35,121 bases of DNA from Niabella aurantiaca DSM 17617 (GTDB lineage Bacteria > Bacteroidota > Bacteroidia > Chitinophagales > Chitinophagaceae): the NCBI RefSeq assembly GCF_000374125.1, contig NZ_KB893636.1:1-35121 (forward strand), read 5' to 3'. The notes beneath the pieces are model-generated. The model saw nothing but the letters and a program-made list of their open reading frames with translations, had not been told where the DNA came from and did no database searches. The translations under genes and the position numbers were made by a program. This document shows positions 24,241-32,473 of this stretch, piece after piece. Within the stretch, counting starts at the first letter, position 1. Every line of letters starts with the position of its first letter.

Positions 24241-25425
24241 ATGAAATACTGGGCGATCCTTTTATGCTGTTTGTGGGTGAATTCGGGAAAAGCTCAGCAG
24301 CTGATTACCGGTAAAGTGATCATTAAGGGTGCAGGACAGCCCGTTCCGGGTGTAAGTATATTTATCAACAATACTTCTGCAGGCACCATTACTAAAGCAG
24401 ACGGAAGTTTTCAATTGACAAATGCTCCGGAGGGAGACCTCATTGTTTCCAGTGTGAGTTATGAAACAGAGGTATATGCCGTTAAACCGGGGCGACAGCT
24501 GCTGAACCTGCATTTTGAATTGCGCCCAAGGGTAAAGGAGCTTGAAAATATAACAGTAGGAGGGTCTATTACAGAGACCTGGGAAAAATGGGGAGCTATA
24601 TTTATGGAAGCCTTCCTGGGTACAACGCCCACCGGTAAAAGATGCGAGCTGAAAAATAAAAAAGCAGTCCGGTTCCGGTATTATAAAAATGAAAATATAC
24701 TCCGTGCGGTTGCGGATGAACCGCTGAAAATTGTTAACCCCCGGTTGGGTTATAAAATACAATATGACCTGCAGGACTTTCAGATCAATTTTAATGAGCA
24801 TCGTACCTATTATGCAGGTTATGCGCTGTTCAGGAGCAGTTCCGGCAGGGGCGTTGTAAAACAGGGCAGGCGAAATGCTTATTATGGGTCGCCGTTGCAT
24901 TTTATGCGGGCGGTTTATGAGCATCGGCTGGATGAAGAGGGGTTCCGTTTGCGAAAGATGGTCCGTATCCCCAATGTGGAAAAAGAACGGGTGAAAGAGG
25001 TAAGACGTAAAATCATGGTCCTGAAAAATGAAGCCATCAGGGAAGATCGTCCATTTATTGAGTCTCCGGATTCTGTAACGTATTATAATAAGATCATGAG
25101 CCAGGCCGATTATAAAGATGCTTATGACACAGAGCATATGACCGCGGATAGCATTATTGTGGCCGGGAACGGCGCCAACCGGGTCCTGTATTGGAACGAC
25201 TTCCTGGTTGTTACTTATATAAACGACCTGGAAGCCGTTGAATACCTGAAACAGATCGGGGAGCGGCGCGATCCGCTGTATCCAACCTCTTTTTTGCAGC
25301 TCAGGGAACCGCTTACCATTAACAGCCAGGGCAACTGGACGCCTCCTAAAGAGCTTATTTCTTCCGGTTACTGGTCCTGGAGCGACAAAGTGGGCAATAT
25401 GCTTCCATTGGATTATGAACCCTGA
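24241..25425 (+). CDS. Exported protein with carboxypeptidase-regulatory-like domain
   Basis: 394 aa with a signal peptide (MKYWAILLCCLWVNSGKAQ). Residues about 20-100 form the beta-sandwich domain found at the N-terminus of SusC-type receptors (ITGKVIIKGAGQPVPGVSIF, TITKADGSFQLTN). The rest (100-394) is not a TonB barrel; it contains many charged and aromatic residues (VRFRYYKNENILRAVADEPL; YAGYALFRSSSGRG) and no motif that I recognise. Such two-part proteins are common, uncharacterised surface or periplasmic proteins of this phylum. It stands alone between the TlpA-type gene and the convergent macro-domain gene. Confidence 0.75.
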   Translation: MKYWAILLCCLWVNSGKAQQLITGKVIIKGAGQPVPGVSIFINNTSAGTITKADGSFQLTNAPEGDLIVSSVSYETEVYAVKPGRQLLNLHFELRPRVKELENITVGGSITETWEKWGAIFMEAFLGTTPTGKRCELKNKKAVRFRYYKNENILRAVADEPLKIVNPRLGYKIQYDLQDFQINFNEHRTYYAGYALFRSSSGRGVVKQGRRNAYYGSPLHFMRAVYEHRLDEEGFRLRKMVRIPNVEKERVKEVRRKIMVLKNEAIREDRPFIESPDSVTYYNKIMSQADYKDAYDTEHMTADSIIVAGNGANRVLYWNDFLVVTYINDLEAVEYLKQIGERRDPLYPTSFLQLREPLTINSQGNWTPPKELISSGYWSWSDKVGNMLPLDYEP

Positions 25426-25497
25426 TCTTAATAAAAAAGATAACGGCTGATTATTAGGCAGTTTCCCGTCCCTGTGGAGCAGTATATCCGGGAGTGA

Positions 25498-26010
25498 TTA
25501 TGCTTCGATTGCCTTTTTGACCCATTGTTCATTTTCTGCATCAAAACAAACGAAGATGACTTTTTCAAGAGTACCGGGCTCTGTCAGGAAATCCTGAACC
25601 GCCCCGACGGCAATGGCCGCTGCTTCTTTTTTGGGATATCCGTAAATGCCGGTGCTGATATTGGGGAACGCAATGCTTCTGCAATGCCGGGCCACCGCCA
25701 GCTCCAGGGAGTTATGGTAGCAGGCATACAGTTGCGCTGCTTCCTGGTTCCGGCCATTGTTCCAAACGGGGCCTACTGTGTGTATTACATATTTTGCCGG
25801 CAGCCGGCCGGCTGTGGTCACCACCGCTTCCCCGGTTTTGCATTCTCCCTGCCTTGCAACGATCTTCCTGCACTCTTCCAGGATCTGCGGTCCGCCCGCA
25901 CGGTGAATAGCGCCGTCTACCCCTCCGCCGCCCATCAAAGAGGAATTGGCTGCGTTTACGATTGCGTCCACATTGATTTTTGTAATATCGCCGGCGATCA
26001 CTTCGATCAT
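25498..26010 (-). CDS. Macro-domain protein (O-acetyl-ADP-ribose deacetylase-like)
   Basis: 170 aa, a stand-alone macro domain of the YmdB/MacroD type, which removes ADP-ribose or acetyl from O-acetyl-ADP-ribose. Key segments are intact: [19 protein letters not shown] (with Asp8 and Asn22), [14 protein letters not shown] (Asp32) and the distal loop [10 protein letters not shown] (118-126). The sequence is full length and begins right at the domain. It lies downstream of csaA in the same direction with a gap of 25 bases, so the two are likely co-transcribed. No ADP-ribosyltransferase toxin is seen nearby, so a metabolic or repair role is more likely than an antitoxin role. Confidence 0.93.
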   Translation of the reverse strand: MIEVIAGDITKINVDAIVNAANSSLMGGGGVDGAIHRAGGPQILEECRKIVARQGECKTGEAVVTTAGRLPAKYVIHTVGPVWNNGRNQEAAQLYACYHNSLELAVARHCRSIAFPNISTGIYGYPKKEAAAIAVGAVQDFLTEPGTLEKVIFVCFDAENEQWVKKAIEA

Positions 26011-26035
26011 ATGATTTTTGTTTTTGAGTGCCCTG

Positions 26036-26386
26036 TTATCCTATCCGGAGGCCGTTGGGCACCGGTTGCTCCGGTGAAAGCAGGGTAATGGTATTTTCAT
26101 CGCCAACGGTGCCCAATACCAGACATTCGCTGTAAAAGTTGGCGATCTGCTTGGGCGGGAAATTTAAAACGGCAATGACCTGTTTCCCGGGCAGTGACTC
26201 AGCGCTGTAAAGCCTGGTGATCTGCGCAGAGGATTTGTAATGACCGTATGCTCCAAAATCGATGGTCAGCTTATAAGCGGGTTTATGCGCCTCTTTAAAG
26301 ATCTCGGCATCTATGATCGTACCCACCCGCATTTCAATTTTTGTAAAGTCCGACCAGTTGATCGTTGGTTGTTCCTGCATATGCAT
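26036..26386 (-). CDS. csaA: CsaA-type tRNA-binding chaperone
   Basis: 116 aa, a single OB-fold tRNA-binding domain as in CsaA and the C-terminus of MetRS. Characteristic stretches are [67 protein letters not shown] and [11 protein letters not shown]. CsaA has been linked to protein export as a chaperone in Bacillus; its role in Bacteroidota is not clear. The start may be the ATG at 26386 or two codons later. It precedes the macro-domain gene and probably shares a transcript with it. Confidence 0.93.
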   Translation of the reverse strand: MHMQEQPTINWSDFTKIEMRVGTIIDAEIFKEAHKPAYKLTIDFGAYGHYKSSAQITRLYSAESLPGKQVIAVLNFPPKQIANFYSECLVLGTVGDENTITLLSPEQPVPNGLRIG

Positions 26387-26530
26387 TATTATTTGTGAAT
26401 ATGCGGAATATACGATAAAAGGGGCGAAGGCACAACAGCCTTTCCATTATTTTATTCCCGGGGATGGGTGGTTTCCGGGAATAGCGGTAGTTCTTTTTTA
26501 CTGCCTCCCGGAAATTTCAGTACCCGGTCG

Positions 26531-26998
26531 CTATTTCATTTCTTCCGGGAAGCGGTCGCCTACCAGGTTCAGCAGGATACCGTGCTCCAGCAGGGCCTTC
26601 AGGTTGGCCAGCACCAGCGTAAAACCCTCAGTAGCGTCGCGCACCTGGGCCAGCAGCTGATCTGCGTCGCCTTTAAACCCGTTGTTTACGATACTTACAA
26701 AAGTTCTGGCTTCGTCAATGGCTGTAAAGGTCCAGGTTACGGTGGTTTGCACCCCCTGGTTGCCCCATTCGATCCCGATCTTTTTGTTCGCCTCAATGTG
26801 GGTCACTTTTACAGGAACGGTATGGTGATACATCTCCCAGGTCCATTCGATCATTTTTCCCGCTTCAAGCCTGCCGCTGCTTTTGGTAAACCATATTTGA
26901 GTAGTGATCGCCGGGTCAACAAAGGCTTCAAAAACCGCTGCAACGGGTTTGCGGATCAGCATTTCCGCCTTTGCAAAATTTTGTGTTGTGGTGGCCAT
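26531..26998 (-). CDS. SRPBCC (START-like) domain protein, AHSA1 type
   Basis: 155 aa, one helix-grip SRPBCC domain. The N-terminal strand-helix pattern AEMLIRKPVAAVFEAFVDPA, followed by TTQIWFTKSSGRLEAG, and the long C-terminal helix (GFTLVLANLKALLEHG) are typical of the AHSA1-like group. These proteins bind hydrophobic ligands; many are encoded beside ArsR regulators, but none is here. It is the first gene in the minus-strand run towards csaA, with 144 bases between them. No specific ligand or partner can be assigned. Confidence 0.88.
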   Translation of the reverse strand: MATTTQNFAKAEMLIRKPVAAVFEAFVDPAITTQIWFTKSSGRLEAGKMIEWTWEMYHHTVPVKVTHIEANKKIGIEWGNQGVQTTVTWTFTAIDEARTFVSIVNNGFKGDADQLLAQVRDATEGFTLVLANLKALLEHGILLNLVGDRFPEEMK

Positions 26999-27010
26999 AA
27001 CGCTTTTTTA

Positions 27011-27018
27011 TAAATGTA
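27011..27018 (-). promoter_or_regulatory. -7 promoter element TACATTTA of the SRPBCC gene
   Basis: TAnnTTTA element 12 bases before the ATG at 26998. The same octamer precedes the PLP-decarboxylase gene (34933-34940). No -33 TTTG is found at the expected distance. Confidence 0.4.
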
Positions 27019-27187
27019 CGCTTTTATTCAAAGATCTTCCGGCATCGTGCAAAGGAAGCATCAAAAGCTGGCCTTGCTGCCGGGTAACCGGTCATCCCAT
27101 TGCGCCGTGGGGCATCAAAGGCAGTGCTATCCGGCGATGCCCGGGTAGCAGAAGCGCTTTTTTACGATCCCGGTCCCGGCTTTGGGC

Positions 27188-27691
27188 TCACCGGTTCCCG
27201 GGCAGCGGTTGCGATTGGTTCTCCGTTTTATGAATGGCGGCCAATAGCCGGAGCAGGTCTTCCGGGGTGATTACTGTGTTCACGCGAAAAAGCAGGTTGG
27301 CACCTGGCGAAAGAAAGACCAGCGCGGGGTAGCCGGCCGGTTTGTTGCCAAGAAGAAAAGCCGCCAGCTCATGTATGCCGGTGCCGGCTCCGGTAGGCCG
27401 GTAATAATACATACGTCCCATAAACCGGATGGGCCTTTTTTCTTCAGCGTTCACCTTAAGGAAGTAAAAGTAGCGGTGCAGGAAAGCGATCAGGTCCGGG
27501 TCCTTAAAGGTCGTCTCCTCCATCAGCCGGCAGTAACGGCACCAATCGGTGTACACAAAAATGACCACCGGCTTTGATTGCCGTTGCAATACACTGTCTG
27601 CCTTTTCCGGGGTACGCAGCTGTGCTGCCGGCTGCAGCGGGATAAGTAGCATCGCGGCAAAGAACCATTTTATATGTTGTTTCCTGCGCAT
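27188..27691 (-). CDS. Exported thioredoxin-fold protein encoded with the TonB receptor
   Basis: 167 aa from the ATG at 27691; the frame runs 12 codons upstream into the receptor gene, but the signal peptide begins here (MRRKQHIKWFFAAMLLIPLQ, PAAQ). A thioredoxin-like domain shows VVIFVYTDWCRYCRLMEETT, with the redox pair Cys51 and Cys54, followed by the helix FKDPDLIAFLHRYFYFLKVN and a cis-proline segment (GYPALVFLSP). This resembles the DUF255/thioredoxin_7 group of exported thiol-redox proteins. It starts two bases after the receptor stop codon, so the pair is an operon. The receptor plug has a CxxC that could be its substrate (inference). Confidence 0.85.
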   Translation of the reverse strand: MRRKQHIKWFFAAMLLIPLQPAAQLRTPEKADSVLQRQSKPVVIFVYTDWCRYCRLMEETTFKDPDLIAFLHRYFYFLKVNAEEKRPIRFMGRMYYYRPTGAGTGIHELAAFLLGNKPAGYPALVFLSPGANLLFRVNTVITPEDLLRLLAAIHKTENQSQPLPGNR

Positions 27692-27693
27692 GA

Positions 27694-30018
27694 TTACCGG
27701 TTGTTCGAAAAGCGGGCAATACTCCAACGCATTCCTAAAAAACCGCGGATGCCCTGGTTGGGTGCATAAACATAGGAGGGATCAAAGCTTAACCCGTAGG
27801 GATTTTCGGACGTAACGGGCAGGTTGCCGCTGGCATCTGTATCGATCTTCCCGTCGCCATTGTAATCCAGTTTTTTATCAAAAGGATCATGCGCCCGCGC
27901 TATCAGGAACGGGTTGCCTTTGTCCGGGGTAAAGTTGAGCAGGTTTTTGATACCGCCATAAACCTCCAGCTGCCGGCCGATCTTTTTAGTGACCTGGATA
28001 TTCTGTATGCTCCACCAGGGCGCCATTCCCGACCGCGGATCCGTGGCGCTTAAAAGGGGAAGCCGCATGGGGCTGTACAGGTTGCCGGTATAGTCAATAC
28101 TCCACTCGTGTTTTGCAAACCGGTAGCCGATATTCCAGACGCCGGTGAATTTTTCGGTGAACAACTGACGTTTTTTGATACCGCCTTCCTTGCTGTAAAC
28201 ATCCATATAAGTGGCGCCGGTCAGGAGCTTCAACCCCCGGGTCAGGGATACATCCAGATTGAGCGATGCGCCCCGTGAAACCGCGTATCCGCCCAGGTTC
28301 TGGTAGCGGATCTCATCCGGGTCGCTTTCATAATCGGCAATGATCTTATTGGTAAAGAAGGTATAGAAGGCTGTAGCGTCGATGCCGATAAATCCACCGG
28401 CGATAAAGATCTTTTTCACAAAGTTGATATTGCCGTTCCAGGAGGTCTCGGGTTTTAAGGCTTCGGCAAAAACAACCTCCCGTGCCCCGGTAAGTGCAGC
28501 ATGATCTTCCGTAAAAACCTGTGCCACGCGGTAGCCGTTGCCAATGCTGAACCGCAGTGTGTTGTTCTTGTCCGGCGAGTTCCATTTGTAGTTCAGGCGG
28601 GGGGTAAGCACGTGGCCGTGTACGGAATGATGATCGTACCTCAGGCCCGCCAGGAGTTTATTGTTTTCATTAAGCGTGAGCTCGTCCTGCACAAACAGGC
28701 CCGGGAGCCAGGTCCGCTCCGGCTGGTTCCGGATCTGCCCGTTGTGCGGTTGCGCCGTGCCTGGTGTATTGTCATCGTAATCCGTAATGCGCAGTGCAGC
28801 GCCGGCGGTCAGGTCGTGTGTGCGGGTGGCTTTGTTCCAGGTCAGCTGGAGAAAGCCGATGTTTTGCCGGGCATTAAAGAGGGTGGTTCCATAAGCACTG
28901 TTCTGATCATGACCATTGGCGCTGAACCAGAGCAGGAGCTTCTCCGGCAACGGTAATTCATATAAACCAAAAAGCTCCCAGCGTTTGGTATAGATGCTTT
29001 CGCCATAGATGCTGTCACCGCCCCGGAAATGCTGATTCCAGTTCATTTCTCCTCCCCACCGGTTCTCCTGCACGTAACGGGCAGCCATGGTCAGGACGCG
29101 CTGTGAGGGGCGGCTGATCTCCCATTTTGTAAAACCGGAGAAACGGTTTTGCAGGGTGACATCGGTAAAGCCGTCATGGTTATGGTCCGCGGGAGCACTG
29201 TAATTAAAATAATTGATCCCAGCCATACCCCGTGCATGGCAGCCGGCGCGAAAACTGGTAGCCAGGTCGGCATTGACCTCCCGCCAGGAAGTGGCAAATA
29301 CATCCGCCGCAATTGCGGGCGTATTTCCAGGCTTGTGTGTTATGATATTTACCAATCCTCCTACAGCTTCGCTGCCATAAAGCGTGGAAGCCGGACCCTT
29401 TACGATCTCTACGCGCTCGATCAGCGATTGCGGAATACCGCTTAGCCCGTAAACGGTGGAAAGACCGCTTACAACAGGCATTCCATCGATCAGGATCATG
29501 GTATAGGGCCCTTCGAGACCGTTGATATGTATATCGCCGGTATTGCAAATATTGCAGTTCAGCTGGGGGCGCACCCCGTTGATGTTTTGCAGGGCATCAA
29601 AAAGTGAGGGCGTGGGGTTGGCCTTAAAATACCGGGAGGTGTACACTTCAACCGGAACAGGGCTGTCCTGGCGCGAAACGGCTTTCAGGGTTCCGGATAT
29701 GACCACTTCCTGCATTTCCGGTGATGCCTGCTCCAGCTGTATGACCAAAAGCGTATCGCTTTGAAGCCGGACCATCGTGTCCTTTTTCTTATATCCGGTT
29801 GCTGTAATTTCCAGCATAATCGTGCCCGGGGGTAAATGAGCCAGCTGAAAACGGCCATTGCTGTCGGCCCTTGTGGCGGGGTACTGCTCCGGCCGGACCG
29901 TTGCATGCGGAACGGGCTGTGCCTGGTGGGTAATGACCCCGTTCAAAACAAATTGGGCATTTCCCGCAATGGAGCAGAGAAGGAGTACTAAAAGGATACC
30001 GGAGATTTTCTTTTTCAA
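27694..30018 (-). CDS. TonB-dependent outer-membrane receptor, probably for a metal complex
   Basis: 774 aa. Signal peptide (about 1-21), then a carboxypeptidase-regulatory-like domain (23-95, FVLNGVITHQAQPVPHATVR), a plug (about 100-225; TMILIDGMPVVSGLSTVYGL, VEIVKGPASTLYGSEAVGG, VNIIT), and a 22-strand-type barrel to the C-terminus. Unusual points are a CxxC in the plug (Cys155, Cys158 in NCNICNTGDI) and two EF-hand-like loops, DHNHDGFTD (278-286) and DYNGDGKID (718-726). It is divergent from a DtxR-type regulator with a palindromic operator between them, which points to iron or manganese uptake. It is followed by a thioredoxin-like gene. The exact substrate is not known. Confidence 0.92.
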   Translation of the reverse strand: MKKKISGILLVLLLCSIAGNAQFVLNGVITHQAQPVPHATVRPEQYPATRADSNGRFQLAHLPPGTIMLEITATGYKKKDTMVRLQSDTLLVIQLEQASPEMQEVVISGTLKAVSRQDSPVPVEVYTSRYFKANPTPSLFDALQNINGVRPQLNCNICNTGDIHINGLEGPYTMILIDGMPVVSGLSTVYGLSGIPQSLIERVEIVKGPASTLYGSEAVGGLVNIITHKPGNTPAIAADVFATSWREVNADLATSFRAGCHARGMAGINYFNYSAPADHNHDGFTDVTLQNRFSGFTKWEISRPSQRVLTMAARYVQENRWGGEMNWNQHFRGGDSIYGESIYTKRWELFGLYELPLPEKLLLWFSANGHDQNSAYGTTLFNARQNIGFLQLTWNKATRTHDLTAGAALRITDYDDNTPGTAQPHNGQIRNQPERTWLPGLFVQDELTLNENNKLLAGLRYDHHSVHGHVLTPRLNYKWNSPDKNNTLRFSIGNGYRVAQVFTEDHAALTGAREVVFAEALKPETSWNGNINFVKKIFIAGGFIGIDATAFYTFFTNKIIADYESDPDEIRYQNLGGYAVSRGASLNLDVSLTRGLKLLTGATYMDVYSKEGGIKKRQLFTEKFTGVWNIGYRFAKHEWSIDYTGNLYSPMRLPLLSATDPRSGMAPWWSIQNIQVTKKIGRQLEVYGGIKNLLNFTPDKGNPFLIARAHDPFDKKLDYNGDGKIDTDASGNLPVTSENPYGLSFDPSYVYAPNQGIRGFLGMRWSIARFSNNR

Positions 30019-30051
30019 TATACTTACTTTTTATTTTCTATATGCGAAATT

Positions 30052-30079
30052 ATAAAAGTTAGATTAATCTAACTTTTAT
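30052..30079. promoter_or_regulatory. 28-bp perfect palindrome, likely operator of the DtxR/MntR-type repressor
   Basis: A perfect 28-bp palindrome centred between 30065 and 30066 with core TTAGATTAATCTAA. This core resembles DtxR/MntR-family boxes of the form TTAGGxTAGxCTAA. It lies 34-61 bases upstream of the TonB-receptor ATG and 28 bases upstream of the regulator ATG, so a bound repressor would block both divergent promoters. No other intergenic palindrome in the window is as long without a loop. Confidence 0.75.
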
Positions 30080-30095
30080 TTTTAGATTTTTTTGT

Positions 30096-30103
30096 TAGTT
30101 TTG
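30096..30103 (+). promoter_or_regulatory. -7 promoter element TAGTTTTG of the metal regulator
   Basis: Exact TAnnTTTG match ending four bases before the ATG at 30108, implying a leaderless or near-leaderless message. The palindromic operator lies over the -33 zone of this promoter, supporting autoregulation. Confidence 0.55.
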
Positions 30104-30107
30104 ATGA

Positions 30108-30764
30108 ATGTTGTCCAATACGGAAGAGAATTATCTGAAAGCGCTGCTTTATTTGACCACGGATGAAGCGGGAAAAAAGGAAGCCGGCACCAACGACCTG
30201 GCCGCACACCTGGGATTAAAACCGGCTACGGTAAATGATATGCTGAAGCGGTTGAAAGAGAAGGCGTATGTGAGCTATAAAAAATATGGAAAGATCACCC
30301 TTACCCGGGCGGGGCGGGACATTGCTGTATTTGTCATGCGTAAGCACCGGTTATGGGAAACCTTCCTTTGTGAGGTGCTGGCGTTCAGCTGGGACGAAGT
30401 GCATGAGGTGGCCGAGCAGCTGGAGCACATCCAGTCCGACAAGCTCACCGAGCGGCTGGATAAATTTTTGAATTATCCGGATTATGATCCGCACGGCGAC
30501 CCCATTCCCAAACCCAATGGAAAAATGCCACCCCGGGCTACAACCTTGCTGTCGTCTGTGGCCATTCAGCAATCCTGTACCGTGGCGGCGGTAAAAGATA
30601 CTTCCTCTGTTTTCCTGCAATACCTCGAGCAGTTGTCGATCGGTATCGGTACAAAGATCAGGGTGATGGAGAAGATCTCCTTCGATGGGTCGGTGATCCT
30701 GCAGGTGGGGAAAGAGAAGATCACCGTATCGGAAAAATTTGCAAATAGTTTATTGGTGGATTGA
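30108..30764 (+). CDS. DtxR/MntR-family metal-dependent repressor
   Basis: 218 aa in three parts: N-terminal winged helix (about 1-70; LGLKPATVNDMLKRLKEKAY), dimerisation and metal domain (70-145; MRKHRLWETFLCEV, VHEVAEQLEHIQSD), and a C-terminal FeoA/SH3-like domain (155-218). Compared with DtxR, the ancillary-site ligands His80, Glu84 and His99 are kept, as are Glu106 and His107 of the primary site. The primary-site Cys102 is replaced by Glu103, as in manganese-sensing MntR, and Asn8 stands in place of Met10. This suggests Mn(II) or mixed Mn/Fe sensing. It probably represses itself and the divergent TonB operon via the palindrome at 30052-30079. Confidence 0.93.
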   Translation: MLSNTEENYLKALLYLTTDEAGKKEAGTNDLAAHLGLKPATVNDMLKRLKEKAYVSYKKYGKITLTRAGRDIAVFVMRKHRLWETFLCEVLAFSWDEVHEVAEQLEHIQSDKLTERLDKFLNYPDYDPHGDPIPKPNGKMPPRATTLLSSVAIQQSCTVAAVKDTSSVFLQYLEQLSIGIGTKIRVMEKISFDGSVILQVGKEKITVSEKFANSLLVD

Positions 30765-30816
30765 AAGGACGGGTTTCACGTTGGGATCCGTTTTTATGCT
30801 CGGTGTGCTTTTCGGG

Positions 30817-30829
30817 GTTTAAAGTTCCA
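30817..30829. repeat. Dispersed short repeat GTTTAAAGTTCCA, copy 2
   Basis: Identical 13-mer to 2414-2426. It is followed by a degraded second unit (CGTTTAAGGGTCAATGTTCC, 30830-30849). The surrounding gap (30765-31033) has no gene that I can support. Confidence 0.4.
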
Positions 30830-31033
30830 CGTTTAAGGGTCAATGTTCCAGCGGATCCGTGCGATGCTCAATGCGCATTTTGCAATTGTTTCAATTGGTT
30901 GAATATGGTTGAAGATTGTTTAAAGACTGATCGCTGAAGGCCAATAGCCGTCGTATAACGTCTGTAGAATACCGACCAGAGGCAAGCTCATCGAACCGGA
31001 ACGGCATCCACATTTTCAAATTCTCACATTGCC

Positions 31034-31882
31034 TCATTTCCAAATCTCATCCAGCGCTTCACTGATCGTGGGGTATTGAAAAGTAAAGCCCGCCGCCTGT
31101 AATTTTTTTGGGATCACCCACCGGCTTTTTAATACCAGCTCTGTTTCCGTACCGATCAGTTTGGCACCCAGCTGCAGCAGGCATTCGGGAGAAGAGAAAT
31201 ACACCAGTGGCCGGATCCGGCTCCTTAATTGTTGCATGAACTGTTTGTTGAGGACCGGGAACGGGGCCGAGGTATTATAGACCCCTTCAAGGGCAGGGTG
31301 CTCCATAATAAACCGGATGATCCGATATACATCCGCTATATGGATCCAGCTGAATACCTGCTTGCCGCTGCCCTGTACGCCGCCCAGCCCGTACCGGACA
31401 AGACGGGTGTAGGGGATCATTACCCCGCCGCCTTTTCCCAATACGATGGCGGTTCGCAGGGCTACTTTTCGGGTGCGGGGTGTAGCCCGTTCAAAAAAAG
31501 CCTGCTCCCAGGCTTTGGCCACGTTCACAGAGAACCCGGTGCCGATCTCTCCATGGGCTTCATCCATCGGCCGGTCTTCTGCGTGCCGGTAGATGGTGGC
31601 CGTGCTGGAATTGATCCATAGCAGCTTTGTCGTCTGCACCCGGGATCCGAGGATCTCCTGCTTATTGGCTTCCGTGTAACGGCAATCGACAGACCTGCCG
31701 GCCAGATTGATGAGCGCATCAGCTCCTTCAAGCGCTGCCCGTATTTTATTTTCTTCGGACCAGGTAATGAAGGCGGCATTCCTGGCGATCAGCAGTACCT
31801 CGTAGCCCTCTTCCCGGAACCGTTTCACCAGGTACTGGCCGATAAACCCGGTACCGCCTGCAATGATTATTTTTTGTTTCAT
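31034..31882 (-). CDS. TIGR01777-type NAD(P)-dependent epimerase/dehydratase
   Basis: 282 aa, an atypical short-chain dehydrogenase/reductase with the nucleotide-binding motif GGTGFIG (9-15) and the following ALINLAGRSVDCRYTEANK typical of the YfcH/SDR39U1 group. The C-terminus (SRWVIPKKLQAAGFTFQYPT, then ISEALDEI) is the small DUF1731-type domain that ends this family. The usual SDR Tyr-xxx-Lys is not obvious, which is normal for this group. Length is slightly below the common 295-305 aa. Substrate is unknown. It is transcribed alone, downstream of the small membrane-protein operon in the same direction with about 180 bases between them. Confidence 0.9.
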   Translation of the reverse strand: MKQKIIIAGGTGFIGQYLVKRFREEGYEVLLIARNAAFITWSEENKIRAALEGADALINLAGRSVDCRYTEANKQEILGSRVQTTKLLWINSSTATIYRHAEDRPMDEAHGEIGTGFSVNVAKAWEQAFFERATPRTRKVALRTAIVLGKGGGVMIPYTRLVRYGLGGVQGSGKQVFSWIHIADVYRIIRFIMEHPALEGVYNTSAPFPVLNKQFMQQLRSRIRPLVYFSSPECLLQLGAKLIGTETELVLKSRWVIPKKLQAAGFTFQYPTISEALDEIWK

Positions 31883-31978
31883 ACTGTATTTTTGTGAATT
31901 TAAGGTATAGGATCCTGGTGTTGCTCCGTGGCTGGAATGAAACCGAAAAGGATGTCAGGGCCTTTACAGGGTTTATTT

Positions 31979-32014
31979 CCCTGCGTTCTTTATGTGTTCC
32001 CTGAGCCTTTGCGG
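31979..32014 (-). repeat. Degenerate intergenic repeat (CCGCTAAGGCGC type), copy 2
   Basis: Read on the minus strand, CCGCAAAGGCTCAGGGAACA then CATAAAGAACGCAGGG aligns with 3428-3462 with a few gaps and substitutions. It sits between the small membrane-protein genes and the epimerase gene. Confidence 0.4.
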
Positions 32015-32063
32015 TGGTTGCGGGATTTTGCTTTTAATACCCGGCTGCCCAGCTGTACCGGCT

Positions 32064-32462
32064 CTAAGTCCGGGGCAGATTGGTCTCTGTGATAAACGGT
32101 GCGCTGATCCTTCTTTGTTTGGCGATCTTTTTGCCGCGGAAGAACAGATACATATTCAGGAAAAGCATGATGCCGAGGTAGATGCTAAAGCCGCCGATCT
32201 TTACGCTCAGCGCCTCGATGGCTGCCTGCGGGGTTTCCAAGTGGCCGGTGATCTCCAGGATATAAAGCCCGAACCCCAGGTTGAGCAAATAAAAACCGAT
32301 CCTGAAAAGGGTGTTGGTAGCAACGGCTATTTCATCGCGCCCGTTAAAAATATCCTTCATATATACCAGGCTGTTGCGAAACAGGCTGTGGGCTACATAA
32401 AAGGTAAGAAGGATCACTACCGGCAGGTAAACCAGGTACGCTATAACGATGAAGTCTTTCAT
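32064..32462 (-). CDS. Small integral membrane protein, paralogue B
   Basis: 132 aa from the ATG at 32462. The open frame extends upstream to 32771, but that part lies over the neighbouring gene in another frame and has no membrane character. About three hydrophobic helices are visible: IVIAYLVYLPVVILLTFYVA, FRIGFYLLNLGFGLYILEIT and GGFSIYLGIMLFLNMYLFF, with a basic tail (RGKKIAKQRR). It is clearly related to the preceding protein in layout and sequence (LFRNS/LFHKNG; ATNTLFRIGFYLLNLGF against ATNNIILTAYYLFNTGY). The gap to that gene is 11 bases. I do not recognise the family or the function. Confidence 0.78.
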   Translation of the reverse strand: MKDFIVIAYLVYLPVVILLTFYVAHSLFRNSLVYMKDIFNGRDEIAVATNTLFRIGFYLLNLGFGLYILEITGHLETPQAAIEALSVKIGGFSIYLGIMLFLNMYLFFRGKKIAKQRRISAPFITETNLPRT

Positions 32463-32473
32463 GATGATATATT

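Noticed and set aside
26455-26505. Inverted repeat TTCCCGG ... CCGGGAA downstream of the SRPBCC gene
   Set aside because: Arms are only seven bases with a 13-base loop and no T-run; too weak to call a terminator.
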